DNA from: Nocardia amamiensis
GTDB lineage: Bacteria > Actinomycetota > Actinomycetes > Mycobacteriales > Mycobacteriaceae
Assembly: GCF_015477605.1 (NCBI RefSeq)
Contig: NZ_JADLQX010000013.1
Location: 146,041-210,040, forward strand
DNA: 64,000 nt
Direction of reading: 5' to 3'
Position 1 is the first letter of the stretch; each line of letters starts with the position of its first letter. Position numbers and translations under genes: made by a program. Below, in pieces: positions 24,254-34,141 of the stretch. Below the pieces are notes generated by a model. It saw nothing but the letters and a program-made list of their open reading frames with translations, was not told where the DNA came from and ran no database searches.

Positions 24254-26725
24254 ATGGGCAATCCGATCAAAGTAATCGTTCTGGGGGCGGGGATCGGAGG
24301 ACTCACCACCGCGGTCGCACTGCGGCACGCGGGTTTCGCCGTCGAACTATACGAAGCCGGCCCCGAACTGCGTGCGCAGGGTTTCGGTCTTTCGGTGCAG
24401 GCGAACGGAATCAACGCGTTGCGCACCCTCGGTCTCGGCCTCGACGAGCAACTGCTCGAACGCGGCGGCAGGGTCGAGAGCTTCCGCTTCTGCAACCCCG
24501 ACGGCAGCCCGATCCGGGTGCTTCCGGTGCACCGGCTCGATGCCCAGCTCGGCGCGCCCGCCGTGGCGCTGCACCGCACGGACCTGCACGACGTGCTGCT
24601 GCGCGCGATCGGCGACACGCCGACTTTCGTTGCCGCACAGGCCACCCGGTTCATCGATGACGGCGAGCACGTGCGCGTGGAATTCGCCGACGGCCGGGTC
24701 GCCGAGGGCGATCTGCTCGTCGGCGCCGACGGCATCCACTCCATGGTGCGCGCCCAGTTGCACGGCCGCGCCGAGCCGCGACCGGGCAATTTCGTGTGCT
24801 GGCTGGCCTGCATCCCGTTCGAGCATCGCAACGTCGCGCGCGGCCTGTCGGCGCACTTCTGGGGCACCGGAATGCGGTTCGGCATCCACGACATCGGCCA
24901 CGGCCGGGTGTACTGGTGGGGCACCCAGACCTTGCCCGCCGACGAGGCCGCGAACTGGCGCGGCGGCAAGGAAGACCTGCTGCGCCTGTACGCCGACTGG
25001 GCGCCGGAGGTGCGCGCCTGCATCGAGCAGACCGACGAATCCGCGATCCTCGCGGTGCCCGCCCAGGACCGCCCGCCGCTGGCGCGGTGGGGCCGCGGCC
25101 GGGTGACCCTGCTCGGCGACGCGGCGCATCCGATGCTGCCCAGCCTCGGCCAGGGCGCCAACTCCGCCATCGAGGACGCGGTAGTGCTGGCGAACGTACT
25201 GCGCAACGCGCTGGATCCGGTGGCGGGGCTGCGCCGTTACGAGCAGCTGCGCGCCGATCGCACCGCCATGTTCGTCAACGGCTCGGCCTCGCTCGCCAAG
25301 ATCGAGCAGACCACCGATCCGCATCTGGTGCGGGTGCGCGACACCTACTTCCGGCACGCGCCCACCGACTTCTTCTTGCGCGAGCTCGCCAAGCCGATGT
25401 CGTTCCCGCCGCTGGACGGGCCGGCCGCGCGGCTGCCGCGCCCGCTGTCGCCGGTCGAGCGCTGGCACTGGATCGCCGATCAGCTGGCGCCGCTGCATAT
25501 CTTGTCGCGCGTGCGGATCCGCGGACAGGTCGCCGTCGAGCAGATCCGAGCAGGCCTGGACGAAGTGCAGCGCCGACATCCGCTCTTGCGAGTCGCCGTG
25601 GCCGCCGAACCCGACGGCACAGCACCGCGTTTCGTTCCGGTGCAGGCGCCGATTCCGCTGCGCGTGATCGAATCCGAAGACAGCACAACGTGGTTGACCG
25701 AGGTCGACGAGGTCGAGCTGCGCGAACCCTTCGACTGGCGCGCCGGGCCATTGGCCAGGGCGGTGCTGATCAAGGAGACCGACGGCACCAACGAGCTGAT
25801 CGTGACGCTGCACTACGCGATCGCCGATGGCGAGAGCGCGCTGTCGGTGGCCGAGCAGGTGCTCCACGCGGCCGCCGGGGAAGCGGGCGAGTTCCCGCCC
25901 GCCCCGGTGCGCCCCGGTCCGGAAGATCTCTTCCCCCCGCGCTTCCAGGGCGGCAGCGGCGCGCTGCGCACCGCGGGTTCACTGCTGCGCGACCAGAAGT
26001 CGCAGCTGCGCAGGCCGCGCAGGCTGGAACCGACCTCGCTGGCCCCGCCCGCACAGCGGCGCAGCCGGGTGGTGCATCGCAGCCTCGACGCCGACCAACT
26101 GGACGCGCTCACCGCGGGCTGCGCACGCCACGGCGTCGGCCTGCAGTCCGCCCTGTCCGCGGCGCTGCTGATGGCGGCGGCCAGGGAGGCGGGCACCGGC
26201 AAGGCGACTTGGTACACCGTCGGCAGCTCGGTCAATTTCCGCGACCATCTCGACGGCGCCGCCGCGGACACCGAGGTCGGCACCTATCAGGGCATGATCG
26301 CCACCCCGGCGAAGTACGCGCCGTGGGCCTCGTTGTGGGAGATCGCCGGCGAGATCGAGCGCGAGTACGGCGCGCGGATGGATCGGCGCGATCATCTCTC
26401 GGCCCTGAACCTGCTGAAGGTGGCCGCGCCGAAATCGGTTGCCGCCAGCGCGTCCACCGTCAAGCTCATGGATACCCGCGGTCCCGGACATCTCTGTATG
26501 ACCTACCTGGGCAGCTACCCCTTCCCGGACAAGATCGGCTCCTGGCAGCTGGAGGGAGCGCAGTTCGTGTCCGGGATGTCGGTGAGCGGGTTCATCATGG
26601 CCACCGCCAATGCGACCCACGACGAGCTGTCCTTCAACGTCGGTTACGTCGAACCCGCGGTGTCGCGGGACCGAGCCGAACGCCTGGCCGATGAGAGTGT
26701 GCGTGCGCTGCTGTCGGCCTGCTGA
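24254..26725 (+). CDS. Fusion of class A flavin monooxygenase and PapA5/condensation-like domain
   Basis: 823 residues in two parts. Residues 1 to about 385 form a group A FAD monooxygenase: dinucleotide loop VLGAGIGGLTTAVALRHAG (9-27), the FAD/NADPH motif GADGIHSMVR (about 158-167) and the second FAD motif VTLLGDAAHPMLPSLGQGAN (about 286-305). This is the salicylate-hydroxylase-like pattern. Residues about 415-823 resemble condensation-superfamily acyltransferases of the PapA5/wax-ester type: WHWIADQLAPLHILSRV, HPLLRVAV, the active-site region LHYAIADGES (H520, Y521, D525, G526) and a late SFNVGYVEPAV. In the canonical HHxxxDG the second His is catalytic; here it is Tyr. ATG at 24254 follows AGAGTGCAGGTTCG. 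The single uninterrupted frame makes the fusion secure. The NRPS gene follows in the same direction, so this enzyme probably tailors its product or substrate. Confidence 0.88.
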   Translation: MGNPIKVIVLGAGIGGLTTAVALRHAGFAVELYEAGPELRAQGFGLSVQANGINALRTLGLGLDEQLLERGGRVESFRFCNPDGSPIRVLPVHRLDAQLGAPAVALHRTDLHDVLLRAIGDTPTFVAAQATRFIDDGEHVRVEFADGRVAEGDLLVGADGIHSMVRAQLHGRAEPRPGNFVCWLACIPFEHRNVARGLSAHFWGTGMRFGIHDIGHGRVYWWGTQTLPADEAANWRGGKEDLLRLYADWAPEVRACIEQTDESAILAVPAQDRPPLARWGRGRVTLLGDAAHPMLPSLGQGANSAIEDAVVLANVLRNALDPVAGLRRYEQLRADRTAMFVNGSASLAKIEQTTDPHLVRVRDTYFRHAPTDFFLRELAKPMSFPPLDGPAARLPRPLSPVERWHWIADQLAPLHILSRVRIRGQVAVEQIRAGLDEVQRRHPLLRVAVAAEPDGTAPRFVPVQAPIPLRVIESEDSTTWLTEVDEVELREPFDWRAGPLARAVLIKETDGTNELIVTLHYAIADGESALSVAEQVLHAAAGEAGEFPPAPVRPGPEDLFPPRFQGGSGALRTAGSLLRDQKSQLRRPRRLEPTSLAPPAQRRSRVVHRSLDADQLDALTAGCARHGVGLQSALSAALLMAAAREAGTGKATWYTVGSSVNFRDHLDGAAADTEVGTYQGMIATPAKYAPWASLWEIAGEIEREYGARMDRRDHLSALNLLKVAAPKSVAASASTVKLMDTRGPGHLCMTYLGSYPFPDKIGSWQLEGAQFVSGMSVSGFIMATANATHDELSFNVGYVEPAVSRDRAERLADESVRALLSAC

Positions 26726-26757
26726 CCGCCTACACCACAAGACAACAGGAGAGTCCC

Positions 26758-26778
26758 GGCATCGGCGAAGTCGATGCC
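26758..26778 (+). terminator. Hairpin between monooxygenase fusion and NRPS genes
   Basis: GGCATCG-GCGAAGT-CGATGCC gives a perfect seven-bp stem 32 bases after the fusion gene's stop. No U tract follows. It may be an attenuator or mRNA-stability element rather than a full stop, since the NRPS gene starts 119 bases further on. Confidence 0.4.
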
Positions 26779-26897
26779 GTGATTCGCGATATCGATAACT
26801 GGATAACTGTGGTAGCAGCTTTGCGTGTCAGAGATCAGGGTGGGCTTGGTTATATCCGCGCACAGCCGGTGCCGCGAGTGTCGCGATAGGAGTGACT

Positions 26898-29800
26898 GTG
26901 ACATCCGAACCGAGTGCTACTCCCCATAGACCCGAGGCGTGGCCGGTCAGCGCGTACCAACGCGATGTGTTGTCCGTGGCCTTCCGGTACGGACCCGCGC
27001 CGGTCACCAGAAACGCCTACTGTGCGTTCCTGGACGAGCCCTTCGACATGGCCCGGCTGCAGGCCGTGGTCCGCCGGGCACTGCTGAGTGACGCCGCGCT
27101 GCGGCTGCGTTTCGAATTCACCGAAGGCCGCTTCTGGCAGTGGATTTCCGACGAGCTGCCGGAAGTCGAGCTGATCGACCTGAGCTGGGCGTCGGACCCG
27201 GCGGCCGCCCGCCAGGAATGGGTGAACCGGGCCAATCTGACGCCATCCCCGCCGCGCCGGCCGTTCCGGGTCGCCGCGCTGGTCGACGGACCCGACCACT
27301 TCTACCTCTACGTGGCGATGCACCACGCGATGATCGACGGGTGGGGCGTGAACGCGTTGTGGGCCGCCCTGGTGGACAACTACAGCCGTTCTGATCTGTC
27401 ACTCGAACTGCTCGCCGAACCGGAACCGGTCACCGAGGAGTCCGACCGCAGCGTGCGCACCTACCGCAGGATCGCGGCCGAACACGAGGAGTATCTGTCG
27501 TCTCCGCAGTGGGTCGCCGACCGCGACGCCCTGGTCCGCCGCTTCGGAGGAGTGGTTCCCGCGCTCTTCTCCGGCCGGGCGAGCACCCCGAACGTGGACC
27601 GGGGACGACGGCGCGTGGTGGTGGAACCCGCGTTCCTGGACCGGATTCGCGCTACCGGCTTCTCCGTCTTCGCCTTCACCGTCTCGGCGCTGGCCGCGTA
27701 CCTGACCACCGTCCATCGCTCCGAGGAAGTGGTGATCGGTGTCCCGATGCTGAACCGGCACAGCGCGGAGACCTTCCGCACCGCCGGACACCGGACGAAC
27801 GTGGTGCCGCTGCGCATCCGGGTCGACCCCGCCGAGCCGTTGTCCGCGGTCGCGTCCGAGGTGGCCGCGCAGATCCGGGAACTCAAGCGCTACGAGCGCT
27901 TTCCGTACGGTGATCTGGCTCGTGCGCTCAGCAGCGATCCGACCGCGCCGCCGCTGTTCGACGTGGCGTACTCCTACATCAAGATGCCGTCGTCGGATCA
28001 CCTGGACAAGATCCTCGGCACCATCGACATCGTCAATCCGGGCACGGTGCTCGAGGCGCTGAACATCCTCGCCGTCGAGCACGCGCGCGACGGTTCGCTG
28101 AACCTCCAGCTCTACTACGACCGAGACGTCTTCGACGAGAACTTCCCGTTCGAATCGGTGGTGCGCAGCATCGGCGCCCTCCTGACGGCGGCGCTGGATC
28201 GGCCGGACGCCCCGATCTCGGCATTGCCGCTGATGCCCGCGCGCGAGCTGGCCGCCATCTCCGCTTTCGAAACCGGGCCGCGCGAGGAGTTTCCGTACAC
28301 CACGATCGACCGCTTGTTCCGCGAGGCGGCCGCCGAGCACCCGGATCGAGTGGCGATCGAGGCGGTCGCGGGCTCGGGGGAGCGGCCGCTGCGCTACCGT
28401 GAGCTGTCCGCGCTGGCCGACGGATTCGCCGCACGGCTGCGTGCGCTGGGCGTGACCGGCAACGAATGCGTCCCGGTGGTGCTGACGCGCTCGACGGAGC
28501 TGCTCGTCGCGATTTTCGGCACGCTGCGCGCCGGGTGCGCGTACGTGCCGTTGGACCCGGACTTTCCGGCCACGCGCATCGAAACCGTGCTCGCCGACTG
28601 CGGGGCACGCTTCGTGGTGGCCGGACCGGAGCATCAAGCGGTGTTCGACAAACTGCGCGTCACACGGATAACGGTGGCCGACACCGAGCCCGCACGTGGT
28701 GTCGAAAATGTCTCGCATCCAGCGGATCTGAGCTACCTCATCTACACCTCGGGCTCCACGGGCGTGCCCAAAGGCGTGATGATCGAGCACCGGTCGGTGG
28801 TGAACCGGCTGACCTGGATGCAGCGGCGCTACCCGTTGCACGCCGGGGACGTGATCCTGCAGAAAACGCCGGTCACCTTCGACGTCTCGGTGTGGGAGCT
28901 GTTCTGGTGGGCGATCACCGGCGCCAGGCTGGCGTTGCTGGAGCCGGGCGGGGAGCGCGATCCGCGCCGCATCGTCGACGCCATCGCCGCGCACACGGTC
29001 ACCGTGCTGCACTTCGTGCCGTCCATGCTGGCCGCGTTCATCGACGAGCTGGCGGCCGATCCCGCTGTGGTCGCGCGGATCGGCAGCCTGCGCCGGGTGT
29101 TCTGCAGCGGCGAGGCCCTACCACCGGCGCTGGTGCGCCGATTCCATGCGGTCTTCACCGCGGCCGGGGCGGCGGTGCCGGAGCTGGTGAATCTCTACGG
29201 CCCGACCGAAGCCACGGTCGACGTCTCCTATTTCGACTGCCCCCGCGACGAGGGGCTCGACGTGGTGCCGATCGGCCGTCCGATCGACAACATCGACCTG
29301 CTCGTGCTCGACGAAACAGGCCGCCGCGTACCGGTCGGGGTGCCGGGCGAACTGAACATCGCGGGCGTCGGCGTGGCGCGCGGGTATCGCGGCAGGCCCG
29401 AGCTGACCGCGGCGGCCTTCGTCGACGATCGCGGGGTGCCTGGTCGGCGGCGCTACCGCACCGGCGATCTGGCGCGCTGGCTGCCGGACGGCAACCTCGA
29501 GTATCTGGGCCGTTTCGACGACCAGGTGAAGATCCGCGGCAACCGGGTCACGCTCGGTGAGGTGCACAACGCCATGCTCGGTTGCCGCGGGGTCCGCGCC
29601 GCGGCGGTGGTGGACGAACTGTCCGAGGCGCACGGCGTGCAGCTGGTCGGCTATTTCGTCGGAACCGACGTGACCGGCGAGGAGATCGCCGAGCAGATCG
29701 CGGCGAAACTGCCGCGCTACATGGTGCCCACCCGGCTGATCCGGGTAGATCGAATCCCGCTGACCCGCAATGGGAAACTCGACCGCCGCGCACTCGCCGA

Positions 29801-32800
29801 GCAGCTCGTCCTCGGACACGGCGCCGAGCAGGTCGCGGGTGTCGAGCCGCGCACCGACGTCGAGGCGCGGCTCGTGCGAGTCTGGTGCACGGTGCTCGGT
29901 GTCGAGTCGATCGGTGTGCACGACAACTTCTTCACCCACGGGGGCGATTCCATTCTCGCGCTGGCCGTGCGCACCGCGGCCGAGCGCGCCGGGCTCTACT
30001 TCGACGTGGACGCCTTCTACCAAGCGCCGACCATCGCCGAGCTGGCGCGCGTCGTACGCGACGACCGGGACGGCGACGACCACGCGCGCGTCGTCGCGCC
30101 GCTGGCGACGGTGCCGCTCATCGACCGCGCCGCGCTGCACCAGGTGGAGGACGCGTTCCCGGCCACGGCGCTGCAGCTGGGCATGCTGTATCACAGCATC
30201 GAGCGCGCCGACTCCGTCACATACAAGGACGCGTTCCGCTACCGGCTCGAAATCCCCTGGGATGACGCGGAGTTCCGTGCGGCCGTGGACCGGCTGGTGC
30301 GGCGCCAGCCCGCGCTGCGATCGTCGTTCGAGCTGAGCAGATACTCGATTCCGCTGCAGATCGTGCACACCGAGGCGCCCTACGAGCTGGAGATCGTCGA
30401 CCTCGGCGATACCGACGAGCTGGACGGCGCGGAACTGATCGAGTCCTACCTCCAGGACCGTACGCACGCCCAGTACGACATGGCGGTCGCTCCGCTGTTC
30501 GCCATCCGGGTGTTCGTCCGTCCCGGTCCGCAGGAACCGGTGGGCACGGTGGACCTGGTTCTGAGCTTCCACCACGCCATCCTGGACGGCTGGAGTGTCG
30601 CCACCTCGGTGCTGGAACTGCTGCTGGACTACCTGAGCCATCTCGGCATGACGCAGACCCGGATCGAGGCCACCCCGCATCCGGCGACCGTCCTGGCCGA
30701 GTACGCGCAGGTCGAACAGAGCAGTGCGCACGACACCGCGGCTCGCGAGTACTGGCTGACCGCGCTCGCCGGGGCGGAACCCACCGCCCTGACCGCGCTC
30801 GGCGCGCACCGACCGGCGGTCGCCGAGACGCCGCACGCGAAAGCGCTGGTGCCGCGCCGCTTGGCCCAGCGCGTGACCGCATTCGCCACGCGCCACCAGA
30901 TTCCGGAGAAATCGGTCTATCTGGCCGCGCACTGCCTGGCGCTGCGGACACTCACCGGACGCACGGACGTGACCACCGGTGTGGTCACCCACGGTCGTCC
31001 GGACCGCGCCGGCGCCGAGCGGGTGGCCGGGCTGTTCCTCAATACCTTGCCCGTCCGGTTGGACGGCACCGCGACCACGTGGCGTGCGGCGGTGGAGCAG
31101 ATCGCGCGCCGGGAACGCGAGGCCTACCCGTACCGCCGCTACCCGCTGCGCTCGATCCTCGCCGACGGCGGGCCGGTGTTCGAGACCGCCTTCAACTACG
31201 TCAACTACCACGTCTTCCAGCCGATGCTGGTGCTCGACGGGGTGCGGCTGCTGGAATTCGACGCCCGCGAGGAGACCAACTTCCAGCTGCTGGTGACCGC
31301 GGCGACCGACCCGCGCGACGGCCGGATGTGGCTGCGCGTCAACGGTGATCACACGCTGACCACCGAGCAGTGCGCGACCGTGGCGCTCACCCAGCTGCGC
31401 ATGCTGGCCGCAATCGTGGCCGACCCCGACGCCGCCATCGACCGCGGTGCCGGCCCAGTGATCGCCCGCGACGTGGGCACGCTGGTGGCCGACGCCGCCG
31501 CGCTCAACCCGGCGGCGATCGCCCTGGCCGGTGACGACGAATCCGTCACCTACGACGAACTGATCGAACGTTCCGACCGGCTGGCGCGCCGGCTGGCCGG
31601 GCTCGGCGTATCGCCGGGCGACCGGGTGGGCATCCTGATGCGGCGTCGTCCGGAGCTGGTACTGCTCGTGCTGGCGCTGACCCGGATCGGCGCCGCGTGC
31701 GTTCCCCTGGACGTCAGCTACCCGCGGGCCAGGCTGAATCTGATGATCGACCGCGCACACCCGCACCGCGTGGTCGCCGACGCCGACTATCGCGACATCG
31801 TCGACGATCCCGCCTTGGTGCTCGACACCACCCTGCTCTTCGACGACTCCGCTGACGACGCGGATGTCGCACTACCCGAACATATTTCGCCCGATTCGGT
31901 GGCCTATGTGCTGTTCACCTCGGGGTCGACCGGCGAGCCCAAGGGCGTCGCGATGCCGCATCGGGGCCTGACCTCGCTGGTGGATTGGCAGATCCGCGCG
32001 GCGACCGGCACCGGCCTGCGCAGCACGTTGCAATTGGCGCCGTTGAGTTTCGACGTGTCGTTCCAGGAGATCTTCACCACCCTCGCGGCCGGGTCGACCC
32101 TGCGGGTGAGTTCGGCCGACCTGCGGTCGAACGTCGAGCAGTTGCTGACCACCGTCGTGGACGAAGGCATCGAACGGCTGTTCCTGCCGTATGTGGCGTT
32201 GCAGGCGTTCGCCGAGGCGGCCGTGGCTCTGCGCAAGTTCCCGACCGAGCTGAAGGTGCTGATCTCCTCCGGTGAGCAGCTGCGCATCACCGACGAGATC
32301 CGCGCTCTGTGCAAGGTGGTTCCGGGTTTGGTGCTGGAAAACCAGTACGGCCCGACCGAATCCCATGTCGCCACCAAATTCACCCTGCAGGGTCCGGCCG
32401 ACGAGTTCCCCGCGCTGCCGCCCATCGGCCGAGCCGTGGACGGCGACACGGTGGAGCTGCTCGACAGCGCGCTGCGCCCGGTGCCCGACGGCGTGATCGG
32501 CGAGATCTATCTCGGTGGCCGTTCCCTCGCGCGCGGCTACGCGGGACGGCCCGCGCTCACCGCCCAGCGGTTCGTGGCCACCCATGCGGGCGGAATCCGC
32601 TACCGCACCGGCGATCTCGGCGTTCGGCTGTTCTCCGGCGACATCGTGTGCCTGGGCCGCAGCGACAGCCAGGTGAAGATCCGTGGCTTCCGGGTGGAGC
32701 CGGCCGAAGTGGAGCTGTGCATCCTCGGCCTGGTGGAGAAGTTCCCGGGCATTACCGAAGCGGCCGTGGTGGCACGCGGTTTCGGTGGTATCGACGGGTC

Positions 32801-34136
32801 GCTGATCGCGTTCCTGGTCGGCGCGGCGGAGCAGACCGATCTGGCCGCGCTGCGGCACGACCTGCGTGCGGTGCTGCCCGCGCACATGGTGCCGTCGCGG
32901 TTCGCCTGGCTCGACGAGCTGCCCCGCACGCCCAGCGGCAAACGCGATGACGCGGCCTTGCGCGATTACGGCGAGTCCGTCCCGGATTCGGTGGCGGCGC
33001 AGCGGGAACCGGCCGACGACTACGAGCGGTCGGCGGTGCAGTTGCTCGCCGAATACGCCGGTCTGCGCGCGATCGGCGTCGACGACGACTTCTTCGCGGC
33101 GGGCGGGACCTCGATCGGGGCGATGCGCGTGGTGATGGCGCTCTCGCGCCGGTGGGGTGTCGAAGTGCCGCTGGACGCGTTCATCAGCGCGCCCACCGCG
33201 GCCGGGCTCGCCACGCTGGTGCGGGCGGGCGGCGACGTGCACCGCACCTTCGACCCGCTGGTGCCGCTCAACCCCGACGGCACCAAGCCGCCGCTGTTCC
33301 TGGTGCATCCGATCGGCGGGAACGTGCTGTGCTACTTGACCCTCGTGCGGTACCTGGATCCGGATCGCCCGGTGTACGGACTGCAGGCGGCGGGCGCGGA
33401 CGCGGGTAGTGCGCCGGAGAAGACGATCGCGGCGATGACCGAGTCGTATCTGGAAGCGCTGCGACGAGTGCATCCGACCGGCCCATATCATCTGGCGGGT
33501 TGGTCCTTCGGCGGCTATGTCGCCTTGGAGATGGCGCGTCAGCTTCCCGCCCACGAAGTGTTCAGCGTGACGCTGTTGGACACCATGGCCCTACGCGCGC
33601 AAGCGCGCACACCCATCCCGGAGGAGAAGCTGATCCGGTGGTTCTTCCTCGAGCTGCTGTGGTACGCGCGCGGAAGCCAGTCCGCCCTGGTCGATTTCGA
33701 ACCCGACGTGCACGGTTCCGAGGAGCTGTTCGCGGCGATGCTGGCCGAGGCGGTGCGGTCGGAGATCCTGCCGTCGGCTAGTTCACCGCAGGCGATCCGG
33801 CGGCTCTACGAGGTGTTCTACGCCAACTACTCGGCCATGCTGGACTACAAGCTCGAGCCCTACGAGCGAGACATCACGCTGCTGCGCGCCACCGAGGGGC
33901 TTCCGCCGGGCGTCGACCTGGCGCACCAGACCGTCGGCAGCATGTTCGACAGCGCGGACAACGGCTGGAAGCAGTACGCCGCCCGCCGGTTCACGGTGAT
34001 CTCGGTGCCCGGCGATCACCTGAACATGATGACCGAACCGAACATCAGCGAGTTGGGGCTGCGCCTGGACGAGGTACTGTCCGCCGCCGACCCCGACCTG
34101 CACCGGCAGTGGGACGAATCCATGCTGGACGCCTGA
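26898..34136 (+). CDS. Two-module NRPS, C-A-T-C-A-T-TE, first module predicted for serine
   Basis: 2,412-residue non-ribosomal peptide synthetase. By residue: C1 with HHAMIDG at 142-148; A1 with YTSGSTG at 616 and the A10 lysine near 960; carrier T1 with GGDS (Ser 1018); C2 with HHAILDG at 1225; A2 with FTSGSTG at 1673 and A10 lysine near 2015; T2 with GGTS (Ser 2072); TE with GWSFGG (Ser 2203), Asp 2228 and His 2374. All catalytic motifs are intact. Aligning A1 by hand gives the ten-residue code DVWHFSLVDK, which is the EntF-type serine code. A2 gives DVQFISQVAK, which I cannot assign. GTG at 26898 is preferred to GTG at 26892 because AGGAG (26888-26892) sits five bases before it. There is no epimerase or methylase domain. 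The N-terminal C domain implies an acyl or peptidyl donor from elsewhere. Confidence 0.95.
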   Translation: MTSEPSATPHRPEAWPVSAYQRDVLSVAFRYGPAPVTRNAYCAFLDEPFDMARLQAVVRRALLSDAALRLRFEFTEGRFWQWISDELPEVELIDLSWASDPAAARQEWVNRANLTPSPPRRPFRVAALVDGPDHFYLYVAMHHAMIDGWGVNALWAALVDNYSRSDLSLELLAEPEPVTEESDRSVRTYRRIAAEHEEYLSSPQWVADRDALVRRFGGVVPALFSGRASTPNVDRGRRRVVVEPAFLDRIRATGFSVFAFTVSALAAYLTTVHRSEEVVIGVPMLNRHSAETFRTAGHRTNVVPLRIRVDPAEPLSAVASEVAAQIRELKRYERFPYGDLARALSSDPTAPPLFDVAYSYIKMPSSDHLDKILGTIDIVNPGTVLEALNILAVEHARDGSLNLQLYYDRDVFDENFPFESVVRSIGALLTAALDRPDAPISALPLMPARELAAISAFETGPREEFPYTTIDRLFREAAAEHPDRVAIEAVAGSGERPLRYRELSALADGFAARLRALGVTGNECVPVVLTRSTELLVAIFGTLRAGCAYVPLDPDFPATRIETVLADCGARFVVAGPEHQAVFDKLRVTRITVADTEPARGVENVSHPADLSYLIYTSGSTGVPKGVMIEHRSVVNRLTWMQRRYPLHAGDVILQKTPVTFDVSVWELFWWAITGARLALLEPGGERDPRRIVDAIAAHTVTVLHFVPSMLAAFIDELAADPAVVARIGSLRRVFCSGEALPPALVRRFHAVFTAAGAAVPELVNLYGPTEATVDVSYFDCPRDEGLDVVPIGRPIDNIDLLVLDETGRRVPVGVPGELNIAGVGVARGYRGRPELTAAAFVDDRGVPGRRRYRTGDLARWLPDGNLEYLGRFDDQVKIRGNRVTLGEVHNAMLGCRGVRAAAVVDELSEAHGVQLVGYFVGTDVTGEEIAEQIAAKLPRYMVPTRLIRVDRIPLTRNGKLDRRALAEQLVLGHGAEQVAGVEPRTDVEARLVRVWCTVLGVESIGVHDNFFTHGGDSILALAVRTAAERAGLYFDVDAFYQAPTIAELARVVRDDRDGDDHARVVAPLATVPLIDRAALHQVEDAFPATALQLGMLYHSIERADSVTYKDAFRYRLEIPWDDAEFRAAVDRLVRRQPALRSSFELSRYSIPLQIVHTEAPYELEIVDLGDTDELDGAELIESYLQDRTHAQYDMAVAPLFAIRVFVRPGPQEPVGTVDLVLSFHHAILDGWSVATSVLELLLDYLSHLGMTQTRIEATPHPATVLAEYAQVEQSSAHDTAAREYWLTALAGAEPTALTALGAHRPAVAETPHAKALVPRRLAQRVTAFATRHQIPEKSVYLAAHCLALRTLTGRTDVTTGVVTHGRPDRAGAERVAGLFLNTLPVRLDGTATTWRAAVEQIARREREAYPYRRYPLRSILADGGPVFETAFNYVNYHVFQPMLVLDGVRLLEFDAREETNFQLLVTAATDPRDGRMWLRVNGDHTLTTEQCATVALTQLRMLAAIVADPDAAIDRGAGPVIARDVGTLVADAAALNPAAIALAGDDESVTYDELIERSDRLARRLAGLGVSPGDRVGILMRRRPELVLLVLALTRIGAACVPLDVSYPRARLNLMIDRAHPHRVVADADYRDIVDDPALVLDTTLLFDDSADDADVALPEHISPDSVAYVLFTSGSTGEPKGVAMPHRGLTSLVDWQIRAATGTGLRSTLQLAPLSFDVSFQEIFTTLAAGSTLRVSSADLRSNVEQLLTTVVDEGIERLFLPYVALQAFAEAAVALRKFPTELKVLISSGEQLRITDEIRALCKVVPGLVLENQYGPTESHVATKFTLQGPADEFPALPPIGRAVDGDTVELLDSALRPVPDGVIGEIYLGGRSLARGYAGRPALTAQRFVATHAGGIRYRTGDLGVRLFSGDIVCLGRSDSQVKIRGFRVEPAEVELCILGLVEKFPGITEAAVVARGFGGIDGSLIAFLVGAAEQTDLAALRHDLRAVLPAHMVPSRFAWLDELPRTPSGKRDDAALRDYGESVPDSVAAQREPADDYERSAVQLLAEYAGLRAIGVDDDFFAAGGTSIGAMRVVMALSRRWGVEVPLDAFISAPTAAGLATLVRAGGDVHRTFDPLVPLNPDGTKPPLFLVHPIGGNVLCYLTLVRYLDPDRPVYGLQAAGADAGSAPEKTIAAMTESYLEALRRVHPTGPYHLAGWSFGGYVALEMARQLPAHEVFSVTLLDTMALRAQARTPIPEEKLIRWFFLELLWYARGSQSALVDFEPDVHGSEELFAAMLAEAVRSEILPSASSPQAIRRLYEVFYANYSAMLDYKLEPYERDITLLRATEGLPPGVDLAHQTVGSMFDSADNGWKQYAARRFTVISVPGDHLNMMTEPNISELGLRLDEVLSAADPDLHRQWDESMLDA

Positions 34137-34141
34137 GGAAC

